This document shows, piece by piece, positions 14,501 through 28,330 of a stretch of DNA of 64,000 nt. A program made the translations under genes and the position numbers. The notes under the pieces were generated by a model that did no database searches, was not told the DNA's origin, and saw only the letters and a list, made by a program, of their open reading frames with translations. The stretch is taken from assembly GCF_020882245.1 (NCBI RefSeq), contig NC_083600.1, positions 13,392,001 through 13,456,000 on the forward strand, read 5' to 3'. Numbering within the stretch: position 1 is the stretch's first letter; each line of letters opens with the position of its first letter. This DNA is from Rhopalosiphum padi. Lineage: Eukaryota > Arthropoda > Insecta > Hemiptera > Aphididae.

Positions 14501-16771
14501 AGTATAATATTTAAAAAAAAAAGAACAAAGAAAATAAATATGATAAGATTAACAAAGAAGAACTAAATTTGTGATTACCAACAATATAAAATACTTAAAT
14601 TATTCTACATAATTCAAATTATCAAATACTAATCTCAAATTAATTAGTATAATAATTGTATAAAACTAATACATAAATAAATGTACAATATTCAAATTAT
14701 TTATACCATCTATAAAACTTATTTTCGTTTATGAGAGGCTTTGGATAGGATATGAGTTGTACAATAAGAAGAGTTCTTGTAAATATAAGTAATCCGAGGT
14801 AAAAACAAAGTTTCGATATTAATTTTCGGTTCGTGTATTTTTCACACGCTCCATTCGGCCGTATCGGACGCTGTTTTTAAATTTCGTTTTATTTTACGAG
14901 GTGTTTTCATATGGAAAAAAATCCTGTTTATTTACCTATTATACGCTCCGGTTGTTTCAAATTAACAAAATAATAATTCATTTATTTTTTATCGCGCGTG
15001 CCGCTATCCTTTGATTTATTAGCACCACGTTAGTTTAATATAATTTATATATCTTAACATTACGTCAACGATATGGTACATTTTTTTATATAAAAATTAC
15101 GACTTCAAACAATTTAAATGCTTGTAATTTTTATCAATCATTATCGTGCTTATCCTTATGTTGGATACTTTTAGTCAATTTAATTGAAATTATTTTTTAC
15201 CTATTTTTTCATACATTTAATTACGATTATGATTTATATACATTTTACGCATCATGTACATATTAATTATTTAATAAAATTATATGGAGATGTATAAGTA
15301 ATATGAAGCCAATGTTAATTATAAATTTATTTTTCAATAAACCCGGTAGTATTCAAGTGATAAAATAAATAGTTACCCATTTTTTTTTTAATTTTATGAA
15401 AAAACTTACCATTTTATATGTACCACCATAGTTTTTGCTTTCTGCATCAAATTTGTAACACTCTTAATTAACTTTTTAATTATTCCTGATACCAAATGAA
15501 TGACCACTTTATACTATGTACAACATTGTATATTTATATATAAGTATTCAATTATTTTCCAGTCCTGTTGGTTTGATATACTTATGTACTTTCTTTATCG
15601 TATATATTTTTATTATTAATGGTATATAGTATAATATTTGAGTATTTCGCTGTTTAACTACAAAATAAAATTCTTTAATTAAACTATATAGTTATTAATT
15701 TTCTATGTATATTTTAATAATAAATTAACAAATATATTTATTAAGTAACTAAATACAGTTATACTATTTATTTTTCTTAGTCATTTATGGAAATACCATT
15801 AGAAAAATTAAATTATAATTTTCCATAATTATGTAAATATTTATAAATAATTTTTGTTTTTATATTGCAATCGAATAAATTATTTTAAGTACTCACTCTT
15901 AAATTAAGATATATTATGATGTTTATAAATGTAGTAATAATTTATTATTTATTATTATTACATTTTACATTTACATTCCAATTACTAATATAGCAATAAT
16001 ATTCTATAATACCTAAAAATTAATATTCAAGAATTAATAATTTATATAAGAAAATAATATGAATAAATAAAGCTATTAATATATATTGCACACTTCTTTT
16101 CGCAAGAATTCATGTACATAATTTTTTTTTAATTAAAATTATATTATTTAATTACCTACAAGATAATATTATATTTTTATAATAAAGTATCATAGGTAGT
16201 ATATATTTTTATTAATTATAAATAGTATTAAATACCTAGCTAGATGAAATATAAAATTTTAATTCATTAATTTTATATTTTTAGTGTAATTTTTAATTTC
16301 TATAAGTACTCAGCTAAATATTTTTATATTTTATAAGTCTCTACTACGTATATTGAATTAAATTGTCTGCGTACTTGTACCTACATACTGAAATTTAATT
16401 ACAGTCTACAGACATTATTCAATTATTGGAATTTTTATATTACAGGCTCTAACACTACCTATAGCTGAAATAAAAATATATCATTATTACCTTTATTTTC
16501 TGTAGGTACTATAAGTAACTAAAGAATTTAATGGAAATCGTCACTTGGTTTTTAATTTTATATGAAATATAATACTATAATATTTACAGTGGTTCAGTTA
16601 TAAAAAAAATATTTTACCGTTATCTATTTTGAATGAACTTTTTTTTCATTAAAATGAAAGATTTTATCAAAAAGAAAAGTTGAAAACGTATTGTATGTTA
16701 TTATATAGGCGGATTTCGGATGATATAGTTCTTGCAGTGTATGCAATTATTCGTGGTAATACTTATATATA

Positions 16772-16843
16772 GAGTGTAACAGGGCTATTTAACAAATATA
16801 GTAACATTTGTAATGGAAATTTGTCAAATAGCCTTGTTACATC
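16772..16843. repeat. Near-perfect 26-nt-arm hairpin (hAT-like mini-MITE or foldback)
   Basis: The left arm contains GTGTAACAGGGCTATTTAAC and the right arm is its near-complement, ending AAATAGCCTTGTTACATC. About 23 of 26 positions pair around a loop of about 20 nt. CAGGG at the inner start is a common hAT transposon terminus, which suggests a collapsed MITE. The pairing extends beyond CAGGG, so no clean 8-bp target duplication is visible. A transcribed hairpin RNA is an alternative reading. Confidence 0.6.
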
Positions 16844-18240
16844 TGATACATTAAAATATTTGCTGCGCACATTTAGCTAAATATGTCATATTTTCTTTTA
16901 GATCTTGATCGGAGATCTCACATATTTCGTCTAATTTTTCAATATTCATGATTACCATAAAAACTGTTGGGTTTTTCTTGTTATAAAAATAATAATATTG
17001 GTATCGAAATCAATTTTAACTTATCCGATTAAGCGTGATGTAATTCCCATAACAAATAGAAGACAAAAAAAACTTTAACTGAACCCTTTCAAAATAAATT
17101 GTAGGTATATATATTAGAATTATATATAGTTTATTTAAATCACTGTTCAATAAACAATTTAGTTGTTATCTTGTATCTTCGTAAATATATGCGTGGAATC
17201 TGTACAGTTAATCAGTATATATAATATATTGATTAATAATACTATATAACTACATTAATGCATTAAATTATTATATCGCCATATTATTGGCACATGAAAT
17301 ATCATCATAAAAAAATATGCACATATCCATCAACACATTGAACATGAGTCTACTGCACTATTAGAAACATAATAAATGCAAACACGTACTTGCACTTAAA
17401 CCGAACGCGTATAATTCATACTATATTATATTTAAAATATAATATAATATACGGGTAATACTTTTTGACGCGTCAGTTAAATATTTATCATCATAGTGTC
17501 TTCAATAATTTATTATATAATATAATATAATATTGTTTGAATAATAATGTATGTTACACTACACTTTTATCAGAGGACAACTACAAGTAAAGTTGGTTTG
17601 ACACATCAACATGGTCGGAATCACACAAATAAATGAGAAAAATATTGTACAAAACGCAGTAACAAAATATATAGTGTTACGTTTCATGTGTAATAAATGT
17701 TTATATAATGATTTTCAAAACATATATAGCTATATGTTTTTGTTTTGACTTTATAATTATTACGTTGAAAATATGTATAATGTGTTGTATACATAATATG
17801 TATTTAAAGGTCTTTAATTTATTCAATTTTAATTGACGTTTAATAGAAGTGCGTGACCACATTTTTAAGATATCTATATTATTATTTTATTTTTTAACGA
17901 AGGCCTGAATTCTACATTGTATATTTCCGGGAGATGAAACTTAAAGTGAGGTCCAGCATTACGCTCCAATGACTAAGTATAAGCATGAGTGTTTTTTAGA
18001 TTATTACATTGCTGACATTGACCAGGGTAAAAAGATATTTTATCGTATTTCATGATAATATATATATATTATGTGATAAAGCTGCTTTTGACATTTACAA
18101 CGATTCCTATAGGAATATACAAATATATATGTACTAACCTATATTTAAACATCTAGTGCGCGAATACAATTGCGACGACTATTTATTAGATTTGAGATAT
18201 TGGTATTATTAGTATTTCTTTTTTGTATAATATTATATAT

Positions 18241-18256
18241 ACACACACACACACAC
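18241..18256. repeat. (AC)n microsatellite, short
   Basis: An ACACACACACACACAC run sits in AT-rich spacer and is directly readable. Confidence 0.8.
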
Positions 18257-19170
18257 ATGCATACATATATACAGATAATGTTATTATTGATTAAAACTTT
18301 GGAACGTATTTAAAAAATAATCGAAGTCAACAAATACGTTTAGACAGTATAGAAGTTTATAATCAGAACGTAGTGGAAAAACATTACACATTTTTCACAT
18401 TATATCATTATACTTTTAAAATAAATAAAAATGCATTCATTATATTATTTATACAAACATATTATAATATCTATGGGTATAAAATTACTAGTGACATTTA
18501 TTTTTATTATTTTACGATGATGATAATAAAAAAAATATAATAATATTATATTATATTTATATGTATATAATAATATAATATTATCATTCAGTATTTTATA
18601 TACTCGTAATATTATATATATTTATGTATTATGCGTTTCATTTTTTTTCTTCAATTATTCTGAGAAATTTGTTTGGTGAACATTATTTTCATATGTTAAC
18701 TTATACATTTATACGTTTTATAAATATACTTGTAATATATTTATATGTGCCCGTGTATTGTACATTATTTATATACTTCTAATATCATATAAATATAACC
18801 ACAGAATTTTGAGGTGTCATCTATCGAGCCACATATTGAAACTATTTTTTGGAAACTCACACAAACCAAACCGTGTGTATGTATGTTTTCACTCAGATCA
18901 AGCTGACAATCCGGTAAAACGCATTACGGTGATACGTCATAAAGACGATTGCAAACGCAGATAAAAGGCACACCATTAGTCATCACCGCACTGTAAAATA
19001 CGACACAGTCCTTAATGGACATTATAGCTAGAAATGCACTCGGCGATGAGCACCTCCAATTAGGACAATAATATATATATTAAATAGTAAGTGCTCTTTC
19101 TCGCTCTTCCGTCTCTTTCGGTAACTCGAGTTTTTTCATAAAAATCCTTACTTGTGAGTCTTATACTGAT

Positions 19171-19203
19171 ATGTATATATATATATATATATATAATATA
19201 TAT
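19171..19203. repeat. (TA)n microsatellite
   Basis: An alternating TA tract of about 30 bp. Comparable tracts occur near 19758-19784 and 23578-23595. Confidence 0.85.
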
Positions 19204-21326
19204 AATAACCAATCACGGAAGAAGTTGAGAAGCATATAATTTAATATATACAATAATACGCATAATTATATTTCACTAAAAGGTGATAGGGAAAACACCA
19301 GCAGACGAGTACCTCTTATACAAGTGTACTTATATAGTTATATATACTATAATAATATACTATCAATTATTTATTGAATTGCGCTCTGTCGAAGATTAAT
19401 AATTTTTACAGTAATGTGTACTTATAGACCTATCTATCATATTGTGTGACCTCAAACTCGTCGTTTGTCACTACGCTATGTGTGTTGTATAAGGATGAAT
19501 ATGTTTAATTTTCTCTGTATCTGTATAGCTCGCATTATTTATACACACTGCAACTTGATATGAAGTTTATATCCCCTCTCACAAACACAACTTACTCTAT
19601 TGATGTTTGACGAACCTTTATTATCAAACAAATCATTTAAATGATTTATTCACTCGTGCAATAGTTTATCTAAATACGTTTTGTGCGTTTGGGTGTGTAT
19701 GCACGCTCGTCTTATAATGAGACGAATATACGAATGTGTGTATATTATTCTTTCATATATATTATATATATATATATATATATAAATGGAGAATTTGCAA
19801 AGTTTTGAGAAACAAGAGTTCAAAACAAGATACAAACACATTTAATTTTGTCTTCGGGCATTATAGCTAGGTGGTAGCCCAGTCATATATACAGGTACTA
19901 AGATTTTATCTTAATTAAAACATCTTTAATTTCGATGTTTTACTTCTAAATATTTTCTGTTTCACGTTCCAAAATGTGTCAACCGTTTAAAATGATAACT
20001 GTTCATTTGCTGTCGTTTACAAATACTTTGAAATATTTTATAATATAATATTATATTGTTGAAAGTCTTTGTATAATAAAACTCAACTCATATACATAGA
20101 TAATTTAAACTTTTACTTTCATTTCTCGCATGTTTTCATTTCTTTTCAACAATATATCATAATATTAAGCTGCTCTTGCATTTAAGTAAGTTGTTTTCAT
20201 TTAGTGCCAAAAGTCTGATATTTTGAATTTCATCTTATATATCTTAGCTATATAAGCAATACTATAAGTCATAACCGTATACTATACTAAACGCGAATTT
20301 AATATTATTACATATATTTCTATAGGTATTGGGTAAAGATCGATGACATGTGCAATATTTAAATTATATGAAAATACAAGCTGTATAATATATCAAAAAT
20401 GACAGTTATATGTATGATGGTATATGATTACACCTACACGAATCTTTATGTATATTTAGCTTGCATTATAATATAGGACGTTTTATTTTTATTGTTTTCC
20501 CATTTTAAACGATTTTTAGTGAAACGATTGAGTTTATATTTTACACGCTATAATTTAAACTTAATTGGTTCGATATTGAAGTTGTGAAATTCTATTTACT
20601 ATAAATATAAATATACGATTATTATATAATAATGGATCATTCTTTAAATATATATATATATTTTTTTTGTGGTCGTTATGATAAAACAATTCGATGTATA
20701 AATTTATAATACTTTATAACACTGCAATATGGCTGGTGTTCAATTTAAACATATGTATTTTATATTTTTTACCTAATTGTTTATTACCGATTAATCTAGT
20801 AGCCTGTAATAATGTTGATATTCCAAATATACATAAAATAAATTACCAAGTTAATAGTATAACACTAATGGCATTACATTAATAAATATCACACCTACCT
20901 ATTAAATATGAGGTACGATAAATTATCGATAACACGTCGTTAAAAATTAAAAAAAAATTAGGATAGCACTGTTATTATTATAACGAGTATCACGAAAGTA
21001 TAAATAATAAATAAATGTATTTATTTGTTAATCCAATTATGTATCCTGCATGAATATCTTTTACATCTAAAGAGCTAAATATATAAAATGGAAATTCGTT
21101 TTTATCGTAGAAATTGTTTTTAATTCCGCATTGAAGGATTCGTAAATATTTATTTTTAATTTTTTTTTTAAATATACTTATTTTCTCTTCATATTTATTT
21201 TTAACCCTATCTAATATTTAGGCTAACCGATAGTAGGTATACACTACTATGCATAATCATCTGAATATTATTGTTTTTTTTCTTTAAACACCATTATAAC
21301 GCTTTGTTTTCATTTAATTATTGCAG

Positions 21327-21978
21327 GTTACTGCGGACCAGGATTACAAGAGAACGCTGAAAGTGCTAGTGACCAGTACCGCGGTGATGGTCGCCGGTCG
21401 GTTATGCGTCATGTCAGGCGCGGTTCCGTCGTTCGCGGCGTCAGACAACCCGGCGGCCAAGCATCCGGACCCAACTGTCCGGGCGCTGACATTTCTGCAC
21501 CTGCCCGTGGTCAGCGCCCAGTTGCTTGTGTGGCCGCAAGTGCTGAGCTACGACTGGTCAATGGACGCGGTACCTCGGATCGAGTCGGTGGCCGACCCGC
21601 GGAACGTAGCCACCGTGCTGTTCTACGCGGCTCTGGTGGCCGTCGCCCGCGCTTCTATCCTCCGGAAATGGACTGCCGTGGCCGTGGCTGCCGCTGTGAC
21701 CGTCGCCTCGTACGTTCCCGCGTCAAACGCCCTGTTCTACGTCGGTTTCGTAGTGGCCGAACGTGTACTGTATATACCAAGCGTGGGCTATTGCTTGCTA
21801 GTTGGCTGCTCGGCCGCCGCGCTTGCAAAGGCGACCAATGGACGCAGGTCAACTGTCGTATACGCGCTTTACGCCACGACAGTGGCTACATACGGTCTGC
21901 GGACCGTACTCAGGAATCGCGATTGGCGCGACGAAGAGTCCCTCTACCGGTCCGGTATTCAAGTCAATCCACCAAAAT
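21327..21978 (+). CDS. TMTC2: TMTC2 exon b: DUF1736 block and last membrane segments
   Basis: The exon has 652 nt, giving 217 codons plus one base (phase 0 in, phase 1 out). It begins after TTATTGCAG. In order it shows a membrane segment (about residues 11-27), the DUF1736 signature with SDNPAA at 39-44, LTFLHLP at 54-60 and DWSMDAVP at 76-83, a membrane segment at about 97-108, and a hydrophobic stretch at 115-130. PASN, FYVGFVVAERVLYIPSVGY (137-155) and GLRTVLRNRDWRDEESLYRSG (190-210) follow, leading into the first TPR. These blocks match TMTC2 closely. As I recall the vertebrate protein, a long hydrophilic insert lies before the PAxN block; here only about 12 residues stand in its place. 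The exon is strongly GC-rich. Donor AAT|GTAAGT. If the donor were ignored the frame would run on to 22151, but that extension has no family similarity. Confidence 0.95.
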
Positions 21979-24126
21979 GTAAGTACATCACGATCTTTTC
22001 ACACCCAACATACATATATTTATTATCAGTCATACCACTGCAGCGCTCGTCCACGACCATAAACCGTCTGCAAACCGTCCTTCACCCGCATTCACATCCA
22101 CGCTTTTATGAAATTTTTGTCCCAGAGATTTCAAAATCCCACTACAGGTAACGATGGTTATATAATAAATTATGTCAAATAATTACCTACATTTGTTCAT
22201 CAAACATCAATATCAATTGTGGTCCATCGGGTTTTTATTTTTAGAGAACACGCATTTAACTGCAGTGTTTTAATCGAATTAAACGTTCGGATTACTATTG
22301 TTTTCCAAAACTTTAATGACATATTTCCAGAAGACTTAAAAGATACAGCTATACAACTTTTGATATTACAACAAAGCCGTATTTAATCCATTGAGTCATA
22401 ACCATAAAGTCATCTGATATACTGTGTGCTACTACATAGTTTTCGTATACATAATATACATATATATATATAAATATTTTATGCAAATGTATGTATTATG
22501 TATTGTATACCTATGTGTATATAAATTAATGTACCAATTTTGATAAAACACGTACCATATAACTTAAGTACATATTTTGTAATTTAGCACAACTTGGAGA
22601 AAAGTTATTCGATGAAAAACCATAGGTTTTCGAGAAATTGCAATTATAGCCATTACGCATATTCATATTTTAATACACAATACTACGTCATACTCGTCAT
22701 AGAATTATATTTTTTCTTCTAAAACAATACAATTACAGTAATATACACTTTTCAAAAGCACGTTAAGAGAGTTTTCTCCCCAAAAACCTTTATCTGAAAT
22801 TGTACGTACGACTTCTTCTCGTAGATTATCTCTATAAAATTAAATCATAGAATGTTGATCATATTATACACTTTTAGGTTTATGGTGTGGAAAAAAAATT
22901 ATTATTGAAGTTTAATTGCTATTTCAGTTGTAAACATCTCACAACGCGTTCAACTGAAATTTTAATAACTATATTCATCCAGTATTAACTATACTGTTTA
23001 GAGTTATTTTATAAAAGATAATTTTTAAAAAAACCTTTGAGAATACGTATTTGATTTTACAGTTAAAATAGTATTAAAGTACTACTATAAATATTTAAAA
23101 AAATATAGTTTTATTGATACTTTTAAATTCCTAAAAATGTTTTTATTACTATATCAATACTCGATAGTGTTTATAGTATTATGATTTTAGTATACTACTA
23201 ATAACTTTAATATTTAAAATTTAAATGTAAATTCGAATCTATTTATACAATATACGCGTTTATAAACATTCTATATAAATTTTATAATATATTGTATATT
23301 GATTACATGATTACATTATATATACATATCTAATAAATATTTATATTTTAGTTTAATGTGTTAATGAAAATATTAATAAGGTACTTATATAAAATTATAT
23401 AATTTTAATACAATCACTTTGAGTAGTTATTTAAAATTCTAATGTTAGTAGATATTAAAAATATTTGAATGGTTTATTCAAATATATTTATGTACTCGAT
23501 TACTTTATAAGACTACTTAAGAGAATAGAATGTATAAAATAGTACAGCCAGGTTTTACGTACAATAATAGTATTATGTAATATATATATATATATACGTT
23601 TGTTTGAAAAATAAGTCCATGTGGTTTATGGTATTTATGATCACTGTCAGACGAAAAACATTACATATTATACGAAGGGATATGTTTTGAGATATTACCG
23701 TGTCTTGTCCCACTGTAAGACAACTAGACAATATTTTATATGTATTATATATAATATATATATTATGTAAATACCATTACACAGTTTTTAGTTTTTACAA
23801 TTTACCGGAATATTTTCGGAAAAAATACGTTTTGTTATATAAACACTGTATGTACGACGTCTAATAAACTGCTTAGTGTTTTTAATTTCGTGCCTTTTCC
23901 CGCTCCCAGCATTCCATAAAGTCTGCAAGACTATACCTATCAATCCATTGGCTACAACCCTCCAATCTAGCAGTGCGACCGTTTTAATTCAATAAAAGAG
24001 AATAGGTTTCGCTGATCGTTTCCGTTCTTTTCCCCTCTTTTTCACCGTCTCTATTTCTCTCTCTCTCACTCTGTCTCTCTCTCATTTTCTCTCTTATTCT
24101 CATCTCGAATCTTGATTAAATTTTAG
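21979..24126 (+). other. Intron 2 (about 2.1 kb) with strong polypyrimidine tract
   Basis: This is a phase 1 intron from GTAAGT to TTTTAG. The last 100 bases contain an unusually long pyrimidine run at about 24026-24107 (CTCTCTCTCTCACTCTGTCTC and similar). It could be bound by U2AF or by PTB-type repressors. The rest is AT-rich spacer with no coding signal. Confidence 0.85.
24026..24107 (+). promoter_or_regulatory. Extended CT-rich polypyrimidine tract upstream of exon c
   Basis: About 80 bases are nearly all C and T and end 20 bases before the acceptor at 24126. It is far longer than the tracts at the other acceptors in this gene. Repeated CTCTCT units are classical binding sites for PTB-family splicing regulators. 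A regulatory effect on exon c is an inference. Confidence 0.5.
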
Positions 24127-24241
24127 CCTACGGAAATCTTGGTTCGATACTCAGCTCTCAAGGCAGAATGAATGAAGCAGAACTGGCATACCGATCCGCA
24201 CTCAAACACCGGCCCAACATGGCTGATGTACATTACAATCT
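24127..24241 (+). CDS. TMTC2: TMTC2 exon c: first TPR repeat
   Basis: The exon has 115 nt, phase 1 in and phase 2 out. The base carried from exon b plus CC makes Ser, then YGNLGSILSSQGRMNEAELA and YRSALKHRPNMADVHYNL. This fits the 34-residue TPR pattern (small residues at 8 and 20, Pro near 32), and in TMTC2 the equivalent repeat directly follows the VNP motif. The GGTTCGATAC string inside looks like a tRNA B box, but here it is plainly coding. Borders are TTTTAG| and CT|GTGAGT. Confidence 0.93.
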
Positions 24242-26942
24242 GTGAGTAATACATTTTTATAATATTATATTTACTATTTCCTCTACACCTGCAGTCCACG
24301 ACCTTGTGTAATAATATAATAACATAATTGCGCATAGACCATGATTATTATTATTATTGTTTATATAGGAAATTTCGTATTATTTATTTGTTTTTTTTTC
24401 AAGAAACAGCTAAGGCTAATGCTATTTTCGAAACTCTATAAATAATATCGTTTACCGCATACCTGTCAAAGAAAAAAATAAAAATAAAACAATTTTTTAC
24501 TTCGAATTTTGTATATATTCCGTTGCCTTGTTTCACTCGTAAAATATGTTCCGTTATTTATCGGAGGGGTGAGTTTTGTGCCAAATGTGCCGTATAACAA
24601 TCACAGTCTTTATTGAAGACCGTAAAAAAATATCATTTCTTATTGTTCCTCATCTCCTTTTCGTCTACGGAACAAAACAATAAATTGAGATACGCTAGGA
24701 AAAAACAATTTAATAACACACCCAAGAAGCTTATGGCTGTCCGAAAGTTGATGGCTTTTATACGCCTACTTTTGGTGAACGAGCGCGATATATATATTTT
24801 TTCTTTTCTTTTTTTCTTTTATCTAAAAAGAATGAAACGTCATGTTACTCACATAATGAAACTCAAGAGTATAAAAAAAAAATGCAATAAAAACCACATT
24901 GTTTTGTAGTTTAGTGGTATAGAATGACATGTGGTCTAGAACATTACAAGTGAAACGATCACGTTTTCGTGTGATTTGTCTTGGTTACTTTCAACCCAAT
25001 TCTTTTATTTTTTACGAAATTTAAATCCTGTTGTATAAAAATACACACATTTTTTTCATCCCTTTTACTAAATAATATATTGAAAATAATTATTCAATAT
25101 TTTTTTTCAATGCTGTCCCTTTGAAAATATATTTTTAGAAAGTATCAATTATAAACGTATTTTAACAAATATTTAATTAATTGCAGTAAAAAATTATTGA
25201 TCGAAACTTTAAAAAAATTCCTTTGTTAGTTGGTCTTATTTTATACAAAAATTTAAGATGATAGTATATTTTTCACAGAGAATTCTTAGAATAACTTTCT
25301 TTATTGAAAATGATGCAAAATATTTTCTAAAGAATTTTCCTCTGAAACCGATAACTTGTAATACGTTTTTTATCCAATATATTTTTTAAATACATTTTTA
25401 AAATAAAGTATAAAATCATAAACATAAAATTTTAATAGACATTTATTAGTTATTTACGTTAGATTAAAATTATCCTAACCCAGTTTTAATATTTTTATAT
25501 TTATAATAAATATTTAAAACTCCATAAATAAGTACCTTTATTATATTGTAATTGTAATTAAGAATATTAAATTGTTTATTAAAATTTAACATAAGGGCAT
25601 ATGCCATATAGCTTATTTTTAGTCATGAAATTCAGATTACGTCGAGCGTACTTAAAATAAATATTATAATTAATAAGTTATAATAACTATAAACTAATTA
25701 TTATTATATTTTACTATTTGTATTAAATTGTCTATAATAGTTCTAAAACTATAGTAAATACTTACCGTATTATGCAAACTATTTACTATAATATATAAAC
25801 TATTATAATAATAAATTGAAGTATTTATAAAATTGACCTTTGGAATTTTGGGTTTTAATCATTAACAAATTTAACACTACTCTTAACTTATAACTTATAA
25901 GTTTCCATTGTGATTTTTAATTACACGAATAGGTACCGTAAAAATTAAAATCACTGTTAAAAGCCAGCGTAATGCTGTATTTTAAAACCTTGCAATTATT
26001 ATAATTGTTTAATGAAGATTTTAGAAAATCTAAAATATTTAAAAACAAGTTAACATTTGAACAACAAATGTTTTTTAATAGTATCATATCATCGTAACAT
26101 TAAACAAAATAAGTAAACAACATGTATTATTGTCAAAATGTTTTAAATTGATTTTTTTTTTTTTATAACTGAATAAGCTAAAAAAATACTATTGGTAGAT
26201 ATAACTTATAACTAATATGAGACATAAGTTCTCAATTTATTTGTATGATTATTAATTATTAGCATTGGAGACACTACATCTTTCTTACATAAATTTATTT
26301 TTTCTTGGTTATATAGGTAGGTCCCTATGAATTTTTTATAAAATATTCTCTAAGATCGTATCATTTATGTCACCAAATTTAATTAATCCAAAGTATAATT
26401 ACTTACTTGATTTTCGATTTATGTCAATTTATCTATTATTTATGGTAAATTTAGAACTCTATCTTTTGCATAACTAATCGTATTCCACTTATCAGAAGAT
26501 CTCGATATTTTATCTAGTATTGGCGTTATAATGATCTATTGGCCACCTCTACTTGTCCTCTCGTCATAGAAAAACCGGTCCCAATTAAAACTTACTCAAT
26601 TCATTCTGAGACAAGATATTGTTTAAAATTATTTGATTTTAAGACTGCAATCACCAATCTAAAATAATTGTTGTAGCATTATTATTCTTTAAAGTTTAAA
26701 CAGCTGATCTGCGCTGCGATTTTTGTAAATCATAATAGTACAAATTAAACGAAATTATCAATACATATAAATATAAATTATTATTAATCCCAGTATTTCT
26801 CAAGTGGTCGAAAATTATCGATATAAAAACTTAGAACCTTAAAACCTTAAAAGCATACCCAGTAGTGACATCTCAAGATTCCTGAATTGGCCGTACTTCA
26901 AAGTCGTATGATAAAGTTATCTCGTTATTTTAAATATATAGT

Positions 26943-26970
26943 TATATATATATATATATATATATATATA
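26943..26970. repeat. (TA)n microsatellite
   Basis: An uninterrupted alternating TA tract of about 28 bp in intron 3. Confidence 0.9.
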
Positions 26971-28153
26971 CTTGTATATAATTTAAGCAAACATTAATAT
27001 ATGTAAACAATCATCTTTAAAAATATGTTAAACTACATTGGATGGTATATAGCTGAATTCGAAATTTTAAGCTAATATGTAGCATCTGATATTGAGAAAC
27101 TCGAAAAAATAATTATATGATTAGTAATATTATGCATACATATTTTATAATAAATAAAGAATTAAAGGCCCTAGTAAATTATATCAGTAATACATGATAG
27201 ACAAAAAAAACATATTAACAAAAACTCATTAAAATAAGTTTAAATAGGATACTGTTGTGAAATAAAAGATCAAATATTTTATAATATAGTACATGAAATT
27301 AATATATATTTAACCACATTTCCAACTCAAAAAGCTTAAATGTGTACTATAATTATTATATTATTTGTATGTGGGTTATTACTTTCATAATGGTTGTTAT
27401 CTAAATATATATATCATGTACCTATTATATTATTTTTAACTTATTATTATTATCATACTCTAAAATACAAAACCTTTGGTCACACAATTTGTTTTTAAAA
27501 AATTTTGGTTCGTAAACTAAAATAATTGTTTTAAATTTTAGTAGAATAGGTACCCATAAATAAACACGAGTAAAACGCTATTCATCTCCCTATAAAAGTG
27601 GGATCAATAATCACAAATGTAATTTAGATCTTTTGACTATTTTTTTTTTTAATTTGTTAATGCATCGAAATCTAAATTTAAAAGTGAAGTATTTGAGTTT
27701 TTAAGATATATGTGCCAATGATAATAGTTATTAATAATGATTTTACATAAAATATATAAAATATATAATAAATTTAATTTTTACTATAAACTCTGACAAT
27801 TTAAAAAAAAAATATAAACATGTAATAAATTAACATAAATTATAGTATATTTCAAAACATTGTAGTCTTCATATTTCCTTAACATATATTATATTCTAAA
27901 ATTATACTAGTACTAAATTCTAAGTTTAATAACTCAAAAGCTATTCGTTCAATTCATTTAAATACCTACATAAACATTTTCAATAACATCATATTGTTAA
28001 TAATTTCAAAAAAAAATTATGGTGATTATTTGAAAAATAAAAATGTCTAATACCACACAATGCTCTTTAAATTGAATAAAACATTTGGGGATTTAAAAAG
28101 ATGGTTATTAAATACACTATTAAATTCCTTTAATCATAATTTTAATAATTTAA

Positions 28154-28330
28154 ATGATCAATTATATAAGCATTTTTGGTAGATCACCCTGTACGACTTT
28201 CCTTATTTTTGATAATTTCAAAAACTCAAACAATGTGGTCAATGCGGTGGCCACGCGGATCAAAGGACCCATTGTGCTGCCAACGATTCGTCTGCAGCTG
28301 CGGTCGGAAAATCGCCAATTTCGCACTTGA
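28154..28330 (+). CDS. Short GC-rich ORF of unknown status (58 codons), possible gene fragment
   Basis: An ATG-to-TGA frame whose second half is GC-rich and uses G/C-ending codons, as the TMTC2 exons do. The residues around the middle read NAVATRIKGPIVLPTIRLQL, and the core GPIVLPT resembles the GPIPLPT loop of ribosomal protein S10 (eukaryotic S20). The rest does not obviously match, and a full S10 would be longer. It could be a decayed retrocopy, part of a transposon, or chance in a GC island. No splice sites were established. The opposite strand is also open here (28162-28350), so coding direction is not settled. Confidence 0.2.
   Translation: MINYISIFGRSPCTTFLIFDNFKNSNNVVNAVATRIKGPIVLPTIRLQLRSENRQFRT

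Larger units (their letters stand above)
459..21326 (+). other. Intron 1 of TMTC2-like gene (about 20.9 kb)
   Basis: The intron runs from the GTGAGT donor to an acceptor (TTTAATTATTGCAG) at 21326 and is phase 0. It is mostly AT-rich sequence without coding signal. Contents listed elsewhere include CpG-richer islands at about 4.2-5.5, 6.2-6.9 and 11.4-12.6 kb, a long TA/TG microsatellite at 5490-5561, an antisense LINE tail near 14.4 kb and a hairpin at 16772-16843. Between about 480 and 4200, 7400 and 10100, and 14600 and 18700 I see only AT-rich spacer and short simple repeats. No nested gene is supported. The size is notable because neighbouring introns can be under 200 bp. Confidence 0.85.

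Noticed and set aside
21404..22062. Long alternative frames overlapping exon b on both strands (21404-21982 plus, 21655-21852 minus, 21802-22062 plus)
   Set aside because: They are shadows of the GC-rich TMTC2 exon; only the exon b frame carries family motifs.
24140..24152. GGTTCGATAC resembling a tRNA B box
   Set aside because: It lies inside TPR exon c, and no A box or cloverleaf can be drawn around it.
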